A DNA stretch of 7,256 nt. Source: Desulfitobacterium sp. (GTDB taxonomy: Bacteria > Bacillota > Desulfitobacteriia > Desulfitobacteriales > Desulfitobacteriaceae). A program made the position numbers and the translations under genes. Positions 1 to 5,036 of the stretch are shown in pieces. A model generated the notes under the pieces. It saw only the letters and a list, made by a program, of their open reading frames with translations. It made no database searches and was not told where the DNA came from. Position 1 is the stretch's first letter. Every line of letters starts with the position of its first letter. The DNA lies in NCBI GenBank assembly GCA_012799495.1, contig JAAZLD010000440.1, positions 1-7,256 on the forward strand. The letters are read 5' to 3'.

Positions 1-1
1 A

Positions 2-385
2 GCGGCCTACCGTAATCTTTGGCGTTAATCCCAGGCTTATTCCTTTCGCTCCTGGCTTTATACCATCGCTCGCAATAAAGCTATTGATTTGATACGGAAA
101 AGAAAGAGAGAAAGTTCAGTTCCCATTAAGGAGAATCTAGTAGATAGTAATCCTGGGCCTGAAGAGACTTTCTTGGCTAAGGAGGAAGCCCAGGATGTTC
201 AGGAAATCTTAAAGGAATTACCGGACCATTATAAACAAGCTCTTTTCTTAAGATATCAGCAGGAACTGAGCTATGAGGAGATTAGCGCAGTTTTAAATAT
301 CCCCCTTAGCTCCGTAAAAAATTATCTACATCGGGGTAAGGGAAGGCTTAGAAAAATTATGGAAAGGAGGAAAAACCATGAATGA
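2..385 (+). pseudogene. ECF-type RNA polymerase sigma factor, 3' part, with an apparent in-frame stop
   Basis: This is the C-terminal part of a sigma-70 family (ECF group) transcription initiation factor; the 5' end lies outside the window. Reading from base 2, the frame gives AAYRNLWR, then TAA at 26-28, then SQAYSFRSWLYTIARNKAID, which is the end of region 2 with its typical F-x-x-W-L-Y-x-I-A-R-N core. Region 4 follows: ELPDHYKQALFLRY, then a helix-turn-helix coded by about 266-355 (LSYEEISAVLNIP, SVKNYLHRGKGRLRK). The nine codon positions between the R and the W of region 2 match the spacing in homologues such as SigW, so a single substitution in a Tyr, Phe or Leu codon explains the stop better than an indel. 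A TTG at 89 could open a 98-residue frame, but it has no good ribosome binding site and would lack region 2. The 3' end overlaps the next gene by 8 nt. Family identity is sure; pseudogene status is inferred from one codon near the window edge. Confidence 0.72.
363..370 (+). promoter_or_regulatory. Ribosome binding site of the putative anti-sigma gene
   Basis: AAAGGAGG lies 7 nt before the ATG at 378, inside the last codons of the sigma factor gene. It fixes the start of the downstream gene and allows independent initiation even if translation of the sigma factor is cut short. Confidence 0.8.
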
Positions 386-842
386 GCAGGAGGAATTTAT
401 GAGGGAGTTGTTTAAAGAACATCCCATTCCTCAGGAGAGTCTAGAAGTTCTCCAAAGAAATATAATGGAAGAGATTCATTCTTCCCCGGTGAACTTCCAG
501 GAGAAGATTCAATCTCAAAGGCGAAGATTAGGATTGATTTTCTTGTTTGGATTGAGCAGTCTTTCTGTGCTCTTTTCCTTCGTATTTAGGTTTTTTGCTC
601 CTTGGCTATCTGGGCTCTTGGAACGAAGTTGGGGGTGGATGCTAAGTAATATTCCTCTTCTAGAAAAGTTGGTTTTCCCTTGGGAACTGTTGGGATTAGG
701 AAGAGTTTGGGAAGTCCTAAAACCTTTAATCCTTACCTATGATGTTTTTTGGGGCCGGTATGGTTTTGCTATTGTGGGGATATTAGTGGCAGGGGTGGTC
801 TTTGACTCCCTGGGGGGAGATAGAGTCATAACTAAACAATAA
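378..842 (+). CDS. Small membrane protein, probable anti-sigma factor
   Basis: A 154-residue protein that I cannot assign to a named family. The N-terminal 50 residues are soluble and charged (about residues 1-50, ending in a basic QSQRRR stretch that fits a cytoplasmic side). A hydrophobic segment follows at about 51-80, then a Trp- and Leu-rich amphipathic region (about 83-122) and a C-terminal membrane helix at about 128-144. There is no cysteine, so the His-Cys-Cys motif of zinc-binding anti-sigma factors is absent. The ATG overlaps the sigma factor stop (ATGAATGA), typical of translational coupling, and the start is backed by a strong ribosome binding site. A soluble N-terminus followed by membrane helices, next to an ECF sigma gene, suggests a membrane-anchored anti-sigma factor. 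This function is inferred from position and topology only. If the sigma gene is truly broken, this protein may have lost its partner. Confidence 0.75.
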   Translation: MNEQEEFMRELFKEHPIPQESLEVLQRNIMEEIHSSPVNFQEKIQSQRRRLGLIFLFGLSSLSVLFSFVFRFFAPWLSGLLERSWGWMLSNIPLLEKLVFPWELLGLGRVWEVLKPLILTYDVFWGRYGFAIVGILVAGVVFDSLGGDRVITKQ

Positions 843-870
843 GCGGTGGAGATGGAGATGAAGGTATCCG

Positions 871-2034
871 ATGAGTGCCTTGAAGTTGTTTCTAAATGAA
901 CAGGTCCAGGTATTCTGGCAAAATGCTTGGGATGCTGCTTGTAAAATTGGAAATAACCCAGAGTTAGGGTATGAGGAGTTTTTTGCTGTAGAAACTTTAT
1001 CTCAATTATTAAAGGAACATGGCTTTGAGATAGAATGTCCAGTAGCAGGGATGGATACAGCATTTGTTGCTCGTTTTAAAGGGTATCGCCCTGGACCACG
1101 CATTGCTTTACTGGCCGAATACGATGCCTTACCAGAAATAGGCCATGGGTGCGGACATAATCTTATTGGAGTAGCTAGTGTGGGAGCAGCAATTGCTTTA
1201 AGTAAAAGTTTATCTTTACCGGGAGAAGTCTGGGTAATTGGCAGTCCTGCTGAAGAAACTAGCGGTGGTAAAGTAACTTTAGTGGAAGAAGGTATTTTTC
1301 AGGATATCGATGTGGCCATGATGTTCCATCCGGGAAGTCAGAATGTAGCAGAAATCTCCTCTTTAGCTTTAGATGCTTTAGAGTTTGTCTTTTTGGGGAA
1401 GGCTGCTCATGCAGTAGCAGCTCCTTTATATGGAGTCAATGCTTTAGATGCTCTGATAGATTTTTTCCAAAGGGTAAAAGTACTACAAAGGGAACTAAAT
1501 GATGGATATATAAATGGCATTATTACAGAAGGTGGTATTTCTCCAAATGTTATTCCAGAGCGAGCTGTTGCACGGTTTTATTTGCGTGCTCGGCAACGTA
1601 AAGTCTTAGAACGGTTACGTAAGAAAGTTTTGCGCTGTGCTCAGGATGCAGCTAAAGCAATTAATGGCAAAGTAACTTGGAGTAAATTTGAACATTCCTA
1701 TGATGAGATGCGAACTAATACAGCTCTGGCTCAAGCTTTTGTTAAAAACCTAAGAGAGTTAGGGGTTAAATATATTTCCCCTCCCCAATCCGCTTTGGGT
1801 TCAGTAGATATGGGTAATGTAAGCCAAGTAGTACCAGCGATTCATCCTTATTTGTCTTTAGGAAATGGAGTATATATTCCCCATACACGTAACTTTGCTA
1901 AAGCCTGTCTTTCATCTTCTGGCAGGGAACTTCTTTTATTAGCTATGCAGGCTCTAGCCTATACTGGCTGGGATGTTCTAAATGATGAGGATTTATTGGA
2001 GAGGATCAAGGGGGAGCATAAGTCAAAGAGTTAG
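871..2034 (+). CDS. M20-family amidohydrolase / metallopeptidase
   Basis: A 387-residue cytoplasmic hydrolase of the M20 family, in the branch with AbgA/AbgB-like and PM20D2-like proteins, which cleave amide bonds of N-acyl amino acids or dipeptides using a two-metal centre. Visible motifs are EYDALPEIGHGCGHNL (residues 83-98, metal ligands and the conserved Cys-Gly-His), GSPAEET (124-130, with the catalytic and ligand Glu pair 128-129), MFHPG (151-155), the GKAAHA segment with His180 that opens the inserted dimerisation domain (about 165-280), and VYIPHTRNFA near the C-terminus with His338, the likely last metal ligand. Length is normal for the family. The ATG at 871 follows AAGG at 861-864 and begins 28 nt after the stop of the putative anti-sigma gene, so the two are probably co-transcribed. 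A terminator lies at 2230-2271. The substrate cannot be read from the sequence. Annotation as amidohydrolase is firm; anything narrower is a guess. Confidence 0.9.
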   Translation: MSALKLFLNEQVQVFWQNAWDAACKIGNNPELGYEEFFAVETLSQLLKEHGFEIECPVAGMDTAFVARFKGYRPGPRIALLAEYDALPEIGHGCGHNLIGVASVGAAIALSKSLSLPGEVWVIGSPAEETSGGKVTLVEEGIFQDIDVAMMFHPGSQNVAEISSLALDALEFVFLGKAAHAVAAPLYGVNALDALIDFFQRVKVLQRELNDGYINGIITEGGISPNVIPERAVARFYLRARQRKVLERLRKKVLRCAQDAAKAINGKVTWSKFEHSYDEMRTNTALAQAFVKNLRELGVKYISPPQSALGSVDMGNVSQVVPAIHPYLSLGNGVYIPHTRNFAKACLSSSGRELLLLAMQALAYTGWDVLNDEDLLERIKGEHKSKS

Positions 2035-2047
2035 CTGTTAGCCTGTG

Positions 2048-2072
2048 TGCTTTGGGGTGTTTGCTTTGGGGT
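2048..2072 (+). repeat. Short direct repeat, two units 14 nt apart
   Basis: TGCTTTGGGGT occurs at 2048-2058 and again at 2062-2072. The second unit runs into the first copy of the longer repeat at 2069. It may be a boundary of that element or a small local duplication. Confidence 0.6.
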
Positions 2073-2179
2073 CGTGGTAGCTTTATATGCAAGTTATTTG
2101 TTTTCGGGTCGTGGTAGCTTTATATGCAAAGTTCACTCAGACGCGTGGCGAAAGTCGTTCACTTTGCATATAAAGCTAC
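2069..2179. repeat. Palindromic repeat element with direct and inverted copies
   Basis: A 24-nt sequence at 2069-2092 is repeated exactly at 2106-2129; both contain GTAGCTTTATATGCAA. The second copy is the left arm of a perfect inverted repeat: GTAGCTTTATATGCAAAGT at 2114-2132 and its exact reverse complement at 2161-2179, separated by 28 nt. A fragment (TTTTGCATA) recurs at about 2212-2220. No reading frame or transposase is present. The layout is that of a small intergenic palindromic element (REP/BIME-like or MITE-like). The GTAG at the 5' foot of the stem recalls the tetranucleotide of REP elements mobilised by RAYT transposases, but that link is only suggestive. There is no T tract after the stem, so it does not look like an intrinsic terminator. 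Confidence 0.8.
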
Positions 2180-2229
2180 TCTTGCGAGTCAAGTGGGGTG
2201 GTTTTGCATACTGCAGTGGTTAAATAGAG

Positions 2230-2271
2230 AAACACTGTCACCATAGGGTTTGGATGGGACAGTGTTTTTTT
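2230..2271 (+). terminator. Intrinsic terminator after the M20 hydrolase gene, possibly bidirectional
   Basis: AAACACTGTC (2230-2239) pairs exactly with GACAGTGTTT (2258-2267), and the right arm runs into a T tract at 2265-2271. It ends the rightward M20 hydrolase transcript. The exporter operon converges from the other side, its last gene stopping at 2280. On that strand the stem is followed by a weaker T-rich tail (TTTCTCTATTT), so it may also serve as that operon's terminator. Confidence 0.88.
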
Positions 2272-2279
2272 GTATTGCT

Positions 2280-2741
2280 CTATTTTGAGGAACTTGATTT
2301 AGCTATGGGCTTATTGCGGCGGCTAAAGGTATCTGTTAATACTCCCGAGAAAATCAGTCCGAAGGCGATGGAGCCAGCAAGGAGAAGGGTAATAGTGCCT
2401 AGCCTGATTCCTTCTGTGTATTCATTTTCAATAAAGTGGCGCATGGTATCATAAGCCATTCCACCTGGTACTAAAGGGATTATTCCGGCAATACTAAAGA
2501 CTGTTACAGGCATTTTTAGAAAGCGAGCTAGGATTTGGCTAGCGGTGGCCACTCCGAAGGCACCTGCTAAAGTTGCGGCCACAATATTTACCCCTAATTC
2601 CCGAGCTAATAAGACATAGATCATCCAGCCAAAGGCCCCTGCTAATCCTCCCATAATTAGAGACTTGCGAGGAACATTAAATAGTATTCCAAAGGACATA
2701 GTTGCTAGGAAACTTCCACATAAGGCGATTAACCAACTCAT
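2280..2741 (-). CDS. Threonine/serine exporter family protein, small subunit (ThrE_2 / YjjB-like)
   Basis: A 153-residue integral membrane protein with about five hydrophobic segments (roughly residues 2-22, 29-47, 52-69, 81-97 and 114-136) and a basic, Ser-rich C-terminal tail. The motif IIPLVPGGMAYDTM (87-100) is the hallmark of the C-terminal half of ThrE-type exporters. In Corynebacterium ThrE the two halves are fused; here, as with E. coli YjjP/YjjB, they are separate proteins expected to assemble in the cytoplasmic membrane. The gene starts with ATG 27 nt after the stop of its larger partner, on the same strand, so the two form an operon. The substrate may be Thr/Ser or another small organic acid, since YjjPB is linked to succinate export. 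It cannot be decided here. Confidence 0.88.
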   Translation of the reverse strand: MSWLIALCGSFLATMSFGILFNVPRKSLIMGGLAGAFGWMIYVLLARELGVNIVAATLAGAFGVATASQILARFLKMPVTVFSIAGIIPLVPGGMAYDTMRHFIENEYTEGIRLGTITLLLAGSIAFGLIFSGVLTDTFSRRNKPIAKSSSSK

Positions 2742-2768
2742 TTTGTCCTATCTCTCCTTTTCCTTTGT

Positions 2769-3548
2769 TTACATTAGTAAAGCTAAAATAATTGCTATCC
2801 CTGCACCGATGGCAAAGGCTGTAAAGAAGGCTTCTGCTCCGCGGGCCAAGCCAGAAAGTAAGTCTCCAGCCATCAAATCTCGTACAGCATTGGTAATTAA
2901 GACTCCAGGGACTAAAGGCATCACAGAACCAATAATGACTTTATCGATATGTATTTCAAGTCCTAGAAAAAAGAATAAGTAAGCGATAGCACCAATTGTA
3001 AAAGAAGCCAAGACTTCTGCAAAAAACTTTACTTCACTGCGACGATTGAATTTAGAATAAAGGAAAAACCCTACTCCTCCAGCGATTACAGATGGTAGAA
3101 AGTCAATGAAAGCACCACCGAAGATCAAAGTAAAACTGCCACTTGCTAGGGCAGCTGCTAGAAGTTGGAGACGGAAAGGATATAATAAAGGAGCTTTTTC
3201 GATGTTTTGTAGGGCAATATGAGCCTCTTCAATAGTTAGTTGTCCTAGGGTTATTTTACGAGAAATCTCATTAACATCGGCTATTTTGTTGAGATTGATT
3301 TGCCGTTCATGGATCCGTAAGAATTTGGTCAGACTTTGTTCTCCAGTGAGAGAGTCCACCGATAGAAAAATACCAGTGTTAGTCACATAACTATGGACCT
3401 CTCTTACAGTATAGGTCTGGGCTATGCGGTTCATGGTATCTTCAATTCGATAGGTTTCTGCACCGCTTTTTAGCATTATTTTGCCGGCCAATAGGCAAAC
3501 TTCCATAATATCTGCAACAGAAGCTTTAGTAACACTGGCCATTGTCAA
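2769..3548 (-). CDS. Threonine/serine exporter family protein, large subunit (ThrE / YjjP-like)
   Basis: A 259-residue protein carrying the soluble domain and first membrane half of a ThrE-type exporter. The N-terminal region has the family motif LKSGAETYRIEDTMNRIA (about 26-43), then a mixed soluble domain with TNTGIFLSV (57-64) and EISRKITLGQLTIEEA (94-109). About five hydrophobic segments follow from residue 124, including MPLVPGVLITNAVRDLMAGD (210-229), the same PLVPG signature as in its small partner. The start is chosen as TTG at 3548, because the strong AAGGAGGG at 3563-3556 lies 7 nt before it but 13 nt before the ATG at 3542; the choice changes only two residues. It is the first gene of a two-gene operon divergent from argC. 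Export of threonine/serine is the family annotation, not proven for this protein. Confidence 0.88.
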   Translation of the reverse strand: MTMASVTKASVADIMEVCLLAGKIMLKSGAETYRIEDTMNRIAQTYTVREVHSYVTNTGIFLSVDSLTGEQSLTKFLRIHERQINLNKIADVNEISRKITLGQLTIEEAHIALQNIEKAPLLYPFRLQLLAAALASGSFTLIFGGAFIDFLPSVIAGGVGFFLYSKFNRRSEVKFFAEVLASFTIGAIAYLFFFLGLEIHIDKVIIGSVMPLVPGVLITNAVRDLMAGDLLSGLARGAEAFFTAFAIGAGIAIILALLM

Positions 3549-3555
3549 ATTGAAT

Positions 3556-3563
3556 CCCTCCTT
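3556..3563 (-). promoter_or_regulatory. Ribosome binding site favouring a TTG start for the exporter gene
   Basis: On the minus strand AAGGAGGG lies 7 nt before TTG (3548-3546) and 13 nt before the in-frame ATG (3542-3540). The spacing favours the TTG start. Confidence 0.7.
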
Positions 3564-3618
3564 ACTCCCACTAAATCTTCACTTGTAAAAGGAGTACTCT
3601 GATAAAAGCATTAAAAGG

Positions 3619-3647
3619 ATTAAATGATTTGAATTTTTATACTACAA
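3619..3647 (-). promoter_or_regulatory. Weak candidate promoter for the exporter operon
   Basis: On the minus strand TTGTAG (3647-3642) and TTTAAT (3624-3619) are separated by 17 nt. The -10 matches the consensus in five of six positions, the -35 in only three. It overlaps the candidate arg promoter and the ARG-box-like site, so one regulator could touch both directions. Inference from short motifs only. Confidence 0.3.
3626..3644. promoter_or_regulatory. ARG-box-like operator (ArgR/AhrC site candidate)
   Basis: The plus strand reads GATTTGAATTTTTATACTA; the minus strand contains ATAAAAATTCAA, which matches the core of the Bacillus ARG box (CATGAATAAAAATKCAAKT as I recall it) at about 14 of 19 positions. 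TGAATTTTTAT also fits the left half and spacer of the E. coli-type box. It overlaps the -35 and spacer of the candidate promoter at 3629-3657, the usual place for repression by arginine-loaded ArgR. One half-site is degenerate. Confidence 0.5.
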
Positions 3648-3657
3648 GATGTATAAT
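3629..3657 (+). promoter_or_regulatory. Candidate sigma-A promoter of the arg operon
   Basis: TTGAAT (3629-3634) and TATAAT (3652-3657) are separated by 17 nt, with a TG just before the -10. The predicted start is near 3664, giving a leader of about 265 nt before argC. An imperfect operator shape (TTATAC, 8 nt, GTATAA at 3637-3656) overlaps the -10. The hairpin at 3656-3691 begins at this promoter, which complicates its reading. Confidence 0.5.
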
Positions 3658-3695
3658 TATAAAAACCCTTATAGGAGAGGGGTTTTATAATTTTT
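3656..3695 (+). terminator. Terminator-like hairpin with T tract upstream of argC
   Basis: ATTATAAAAACCC (3656-3668) pairs with GGGGTTTTATAAT (3679-3691), 12 of 13 positions with one A-G mismatch, and is followed by TTTTT at 3691-3695. It has the form of a rightward intrinsic terminator, but no rightward gene lies just upstream. If transcription starts near 3664, half of the left arm is not transcribed. It may act on read-through or on an upstream start, or be a DNA-level site. Confidence 0.45.
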
Positions 3696-3724
3696 GCTTA
3701 ATATCTAAAGAAAAGGTAAATCTA

Positions 3725-3755
3725 TAATACCAAATATTTAGGAGTAGGGGTATTA
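3725..3755 (+). other. Hairpin in the argC leader
   Basis: TAATACC (3725-3731) is the exact reverse complement of GGTATTA (3749-3755), with a 17-nt loop. A modest stem that could form in the leader RNA; no T tract follows. Confidence 0.35.
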
Positions 3756-3775
3756 AGGTAGGATAATAAGTAAGA

Positions 3776-3794
3776 AATACAAATCATTTGTATT
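3776..3794. promoter_or_regulatory. Perfect 19-bp palindrome, candidate operator
   Basis: AATACAAATCATTTGTATT is a perfect inverted repeat with 9-nt arms about a single central C. The size and symmetry suit a dimeric DNA-binding protein. It does not fit the ARG box, so the binder is unknown. It lies 18 nt before the tandem repeat array. Confidence 0.5.
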
Positions 3795-3812
3795 CGTAAT
3801 TGCTCCTGAATG

Positions 3813-3888
3813 TGTCTTAAGTTTTACTTAGTGTTCTGAGTTGTACTTAGTGTTTTAAGTGTTATTAAGTATTTATAAAGTGTCTAAT
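3813..3888 (+). repeat. Tandem 19-nt repeats upstream of argC
   Basis: Three adjoining 19-nt units are visible: TGTCTTAAGTTTTACTTAG (3813-3831), TGTTCTGAGTTGTACTTAG (3832-3850) and TGTTTTAAGTGTTATTAAG (3851-3869). A fourth, degenerate unit is at 3870-3888. Units 1 and 2 each contain a short inverted repeat of the type TRAGT-NNN-ACTTA. The array ends about 40 nt before the argC start. A possible -10 (TATAAA, 3874-3879) with a poor -35 sits at its right end, so the array could be a set of operator sites over a proximal promoter. Confidence 0.7.
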
Positions 3889-3930
3889 ATCTTACTAAAG
3901 CTATTAAAGTGCTATTTGGGGGGAATTGTG

Positions 3931-4956
3931 ATGAAAGTTGGTGTTCTTGGAGCTACAGGATATACAGGACAGGAATTAGTTCGGTTATTACAGCAACATC
4001 CAGAAAGTGAGCTAGTTTATCTAGGTTCTTCTAGTAGTAGTGGTAAGTCCTATGAAGTTATGTTTCCTCAGTTTAGTGATGGAAGGATAGGTCTTTTGGA
4101 TGATGAAGAGGTACCAGATTTGGATGTGCTCTTTTGTGCCTTACCCCATGGACTTACGGCAGGTCGAGCGGCTAAATGGCTTGAGCGAGGAATTAAAGTG
4201 ATTGATCTAGGGGCGGATTTTCGGATTAAGAATCCTGAAACTTACGAAAGCTGGTATAACTGCACTCATCCAGCCAAGGAGATTATTCCTCAGGCTGTTT
4301 ATGGAATTCCAGAACTCTATCGGGAAGAGATCAAAGGAAAGTCTCTAATAGCTAATCCCGGATGCTATCCCACTGCCACTTTATTAGCCTTAGTTCCTTT
4401 ATTCGAAAAGGGATTGGTCAGTACCAAGAACGTTATTATCGATGCTAAATCTGGAGTTTCGGGAGCGGGACGAAGTGCTAACTTAGCCAACAACTTTAGC
4501 GAAGTTAATGAAAACTTTAAGGCCTATGGAGTGGCAAGTCATCGTCATACACCTGAAATAGAGCAGCAATTAACCTTAGCTGCTAATGATGAAGTACTGG
4601 TGAATTTTACACCCCACCTTGTCCCTATGATTCGGGGAATTTTAACTACAATTTATACCGAATTAGCTCCAGGGGTCAAAGAAGATGATCTTCTTACTTG
4701 CTGGCAAGAGTATTATGCTGAAGAAGAATTCGTTCATATCCTGCCAGAAGGAATTTGGCCTCAAACCAAGTTTGCCTCTGGAAGCAATCATGTATTCCTA
4801 CAGCTAAAAGTAGATCAGCGAACTAATAGAGCAATTATTGTCTCTGCTATTGATAACTTAATTAAAGGTGCATCAGGGCAAGCTGTACAAAATATGAATT
4901 TGCTTTGGGGCTTGCCAGAAAATATGGGCTTAGAGATGAGGGCCCTTTGGCCATAG
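3931..4956 (+). CDS. argC: N-acetyl-gamma-glutamyl-phosphate reductase
   Basis: ArgC reduces N-acetylglutamyl phosphate to N-acetylglutamate semialdehyde with NADPH, the third step of ornithine and arginine synthesis, in the cytoplasm. The 341-residue protein has the N-terminal nucleotide-binding GATGYTG (7-13), FCALPHG (68-74), DLGADFR (92-98), the active-site Cys145 in ANPGCYPTA, the KSGVSGAGR stretch (173-181) and the HRHTPEI segment (204-210) that supplies the catalytic histidine. Length is normal for the family. The ATG at 3931 follows GGGGGGA at 3918-3924 with 7 nt spacing and gives the canonical MKVGVLGATG start. The in-frame GTG at 3928 is possible, while a longer frame from GTG 3859 begins inside the tandem repeats and adds a non-conserved leader. 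argJ follows after 80 nt. Regulation by arginine through the upstream ARG-box-like site is likely but inferred. Confidence 0.97.
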   Translation: MKVGVLGATGYTGQELVRLLQQHPESELVYLGSSSSSGKSYEVMFPQFSDGRIGLLDDEEVPDLDVLFCALPHGLTAGRAAKWLERGIKVIDLGADFRIKNPETYESWYNCTHPAKEIIPQAVYGIPELYREEIKGKSLIANPGCYPTATLLALVPLFEKGLVSTKNVIIDAKSGVSGAGRSANLANNFSEVNENFKAYGVASHRHTPEIEQQLTLAANDEVLVNFTPHLVPMIRGILTTIYTELAPGVKEDDLLTCWQEYYAEEEFVHILPEGIWPQTKFASGSNHVFLQLKVDQRTNRAIIVSAIDNLIKGASGQAVQNMNLLWGLPENMGLEMRALWP

Positions 4957-4986
4957 AGTTCTGCTAAATTCAAATAAATCTGTTGG

Positions 4987-5015
4987 TTGACAAGTTAATG
5001 TATAACTGAAATACG
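4987..5015 (+). promoter_or_regulatory. Weak candidate internal promoter before argJ
   Basis: A consensus -35 TTGACA at 4987-4992 is followed after 17 nt by AATACG (5010-5015), which matches the -10 in only three of six positions. TATAAC at 5001-5006 is too close to pair with this -35. A secondary promoter in the argC-argJ gap is possible but poorly supported. Confidence 0.2.
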
Positions 5016-5036
5016 GAGAAAAAGGTGTGAATTCAT

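Noticed and set aside
89..385. Complete 98-residue protein starting at TTG 89
   Set aside because: The conserved sigma factor sequence continues upstream of 89 in the same frame (SFRSWLYTIARN), and no clear ribosome binding site precedes the TTG.
737..1063. Minus-strand open frame opposite the membrane protein and M20 hydrolase genes
   Set aside because: It overlaps two well-supported plus-strand genes and has no recognisable motif.
2114..2179. Intrinsic terminator formed by the long inverted repeat
   Set aside because: The stem is AT-rich with a 28-nt loop and lacks a T tract on either side. The true terminator is at 2230-2271.
2254..2454. Plus-strand open frame beginning in the terminator
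   Set aside because: It starts inside the terminator hairpin and lies antisense to the small exporter subunit; no coding signature.
2665..2982. Plus-strand open frame across the exporter gene junction
   Set aside because: Antisense to both exporter genes, with low-complexity Lys/Ala/Ser composition typical of a shadow frame.
3813..3888. CRISPR array
   Set aside because: The 19-nt units adjoin without spacers and diverge from each other, and no cas genes are present.
3859..3930. Longer argC reading frame from GTG at 3859
   Set aside because: It starts inside the 19-nt repeat array, has no ribosome binding site, and adds a hydrophobic leader not found in ArgC. The ATG at 3931 gives the canonical start with a good site.
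3658..3930. T-box or known riboswitch in the argC leader
   Set aside because: The conserved T-box core (AGGGTGGNACCGCG-like) is absent, and no riboswitch class pattern I know is visible.
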